DNA of 14,423 bases, from the NCBI GenBank assembly GCA_029298735.1, contig JANSLP010000528.1, positions 1 through 14,423 on the forward strand. Reading direction: 5' to 3'. The first letter of the stretch is position 1. Every line of letters begins with the position of its first letter. This DNA comes from Ophiostoma sp. CBS 140.51. Lineage: Eukaryota > Ascomycota > Sordariomycetes > Ophiostomatales > Ophiostomataceae. Both the position numbers and the translations under genes were made by a program. Below are positions 12,848-14,423 of this stretch, piece after piece. The notes below the pieces were generated by a model, which was given only the letters and a program-made list of their open reading frames with translations, made no database searches and was not told the origin of the DNA.

Positions 12848-13954
12848 CGGGGAGGGATACTCATAAGGAGAAAAAGACACAGGCATCCGACGTACTGTGA
12901 TAAAGAGTGGGAAGGAAAAGAGAGCTGAAAAGATAAGAGGGGACAGCATAGAGCCAAAGAAAAAGAGGAAAAGAGCCAAATCTTAGTGCCGCCAGATCGA
13001 CCAGGAATGTGCGGGGGTGATGCCCGTGATGGAGCCTTCTTTCCTTGAGCCCCATCCACTCTTTTCCCAGCGCTGTCCTTTCTTTTTTGCGCTCGCGTTG
13101 TCGCTCTATCTCAAATCGCTCCAGGATGTGGATATCATAGTGGACACGCATGAAAATCATCCAAAGCCACAAAGTCATTGAAAAAAGAAGCAAGCAAAAA
13201 GAACGCAATTCGATTGTCGAGAAGAGGATCATAAAGGAATATGTCCAATCTCAAAAGACACAAAAGACAAGATACAAAATACAGAATACAAGACTCAGAT
13301 ACATGATTCGAACAAGCCAATAAGGGTCAAGGTCAAGCACCAACTGAGTTTCGACGGATAAGGAAAAGCTAAAACCTCGAAGCAACAGTTGAAGAGTGGT
13401 TGTCATTCACACTAGGCTGTACATCGTAAGATACTCTGGCAGCCGTGGGGAGATGGTGCATGGATTTTGTACATGTCACCAAAGAAGTGACAGCAGATAA
13501 AGAAAGGGCCAACAATTTAGACAGCTTACACGACCAATAAGGAAGCTATCATGGCGACCCGTCAAATGCTAAAAGATGTGAACTGGCCAACCAGATGAGA
13601 AGATAGAAGAAGGCACGAACATCAACAGAAACAAAAGAAAAGGAAAAGAATAAAGGAATAAATCAAACAGAGCAGACTGAACGCAGCGGGTTTTAATAGA
13701 GAGGCGATGAGCACAAAAAGAAAAGAAAGGCGGCGGCGACAAGTCGATTACGGCACGGGAGCTTCTGATTGGGCCGTGTACGCAATTAAATGTAAAAAAG
13801 AAATCGCAGTCACAGAAATACAGTGAAATACAGTGAGATAAACTCAAGCGGAGGATCAAGTAAACGCGGAATGAACGTGGAACGAACACCTCCAGGCCCA
13901 AATGCCGACTCTGACAGATGAATGACGAGATCGTCCCAGGACCGGCTTGTCACT
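12848..13954. other. Purine-rich region without a recognisable gene
   Basis: The plus strand is rich in GAAAAG/AAAGAG words. Minus-strand frames (12742-13059, 12861-13232, 13135-13320, 13569-13901) simply translate the complementary T/C tracts into Leu, Phe and Ser and mostly lack ATG starts. Two AATAAA-like strings occur near 13649-13660. The 10-bp duplication at 13815-13834 is the only clear repeat. Confidence 0.45.
13815..13834. repeat. 10-bp tandem duplication (GAAATACAGT x2)
   Basis: Exact copies at 13815-13824 and 13825-13834. The unit is not a multiple of three and lies outside any candidate ATG frame. Confidence 0.9.
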
Positions 13955-14116
13955 TCACAGCTTGTCGAATGTGGCTTTTCCCCTCTCTGACGAGTAACTT
14001 CCCAGACACTGCGGGCTGGCCTGGACCAAGTCTACCAAAAAGTCCACCATAAAAAGAGGAGCGGGTTGCCCTGGCCTACATATCCCATCAAACTCAGAGG
14101 GCGATCGTCCCTGCAT
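13955..14116 (-). CDS. Hypothetical 53-residue ORF or exon
   Basis: Minus-strand ATG at 14116, TGA at 13957-13955. The frame is open further upstream to a TAA (14173-14171), adding a hydrophobic/Pro-rich lead with only a GTG start. The translation has a polar/Pro-rich first half, a short acidic hydrophobic helix-like stretch (about residues 22-32) and a charged tail. The composition is protein-like even though the neighbouring strand is biased. A plus-strand frame (14066-14248, TTG start) overlaps. No family is recognised and the length is well within chance. Confidence 0.22.
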   Translation of the reverse strand: MQGRSPSEFDGICRPGQPAPLFMVDFLVDLVQASPQCLGSYSSERGKATFDKL

Positions 14117-14423
14117 GTCTGGGAGTGGAACAGGGAAAAAGACTGCGCCAGGCACAGTTCCAAGACACTTTTAGTCGTCGGAAAAGAGCCCGCACCATGG
14201 AGTGAGACACACTTGGTGCAAGGTACGAGAGGGAGGAAAAGACGTTGACGGCTACAAAATAGAAGGTTTAGGAGGGTCGAGGAGACCTGAAAAGCTCAGA
14301 GTCGAGCGACAAGCCCACTGGGAGGCAAAAAGACAAAAAAAAGACAAAAGAGGCTTTGGTGCTTGCCTTTATGGTGGCAGGGATCCGCGGACATTTTTGG
14401 TTGTTCGAAGCGCGGCCTGTCTC
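14117..14423. other. Window end, nothing recognised
   Basis: Purine-rich plus strand (14230-14350) with AAAAAGACAAAA repeats at about 14328-14348. Any gene here would be cut by the window end. No frame with an ATG and useful length was found. Confidence 0.4.

Noticed and set aside
13569..13901. 110-codon minus frame, very hydrophobic
   Set aside because: TTG start; the hydrophobicity comes directly from translating a T/C tract.
14066..14248. 60-codon plus frame with protein-like composition
   Set aside because: Only a TTG start and antisense to an ATG frame (13955-14116).
1..14423. CRISPR array, insertion sequence, transposon ends, telomeric repeats
   Set aside because: No regularly spaced repeats, long terminal inverted repeats, transposase-like frame or telomere-type arrays were found on either strand.

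Overview
No gene in this window is recognisable by homology from reading alone. GC content is roughly 45-50% by eye. No reading frame reaches 300 codons, and the longest ATG-initiated one is 227 codons (5955-6638 +). The number and length of open frames is close to what random sequence of this composition gives. I see no Shine-Dalgarno/operon layout, rRNA, tRNA, CRISPR array, transposase or phage gene. Dense bacterial or phage DNA is therefore very unlikely. The best guesses are non-coding or intron-rich eukaryotic DNA, or a gene-poor or degenerate stretch of a large DNA virus of protists. The sequence does not decide between them.

Layout. 1-540: no gene, TGACAAG repeats. 539-2161: a plus-strand frame free of TAA and TAG but broken by nine TGA, with a coiled-coil-like remnant in another frame. 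2440-4060: mostly minus-strand short open segments (2440-2652, 3090-3344, 3822-4058). 4112-5266: short ATG frames on both strands. 5124-7790: pyrimidine-rich plus strand with an 889-codon frame lacking TAA and TAG (eight TGA); its purine-rich complement carries short protein-like segments (6936-7112, 7277-7477). 7800-8340: pyrimidine-rich filler. 8341-9300: a more AT-rich, TA-rich island with hairpins and one minus frame. 9700-11370: several plus-strand ATG frames, one with a signal-peptide-like start just after phased TCTAA motifs. 11497-11817 minus: a 106-codon frame with paired cysteines. 12198-12850: small frames followed by a dense cluster of inverted repeats including a possible H-type pseudoknot. 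12850-14423: purine-rich plus strand, one short minus frame, otherwise nothing recognised.

All coding calls are candidates judged from start context, composition and internal repeats; most could be chance. No pathway or cooperating gene set can be assigned. The observations most worth testing are the long TGA-only frames, the tandem duplications whose lengths are multiples of three inside candidate frames, the structured cluster at 12733-12847, and the helically spaced TCTAA motifs near 10030.
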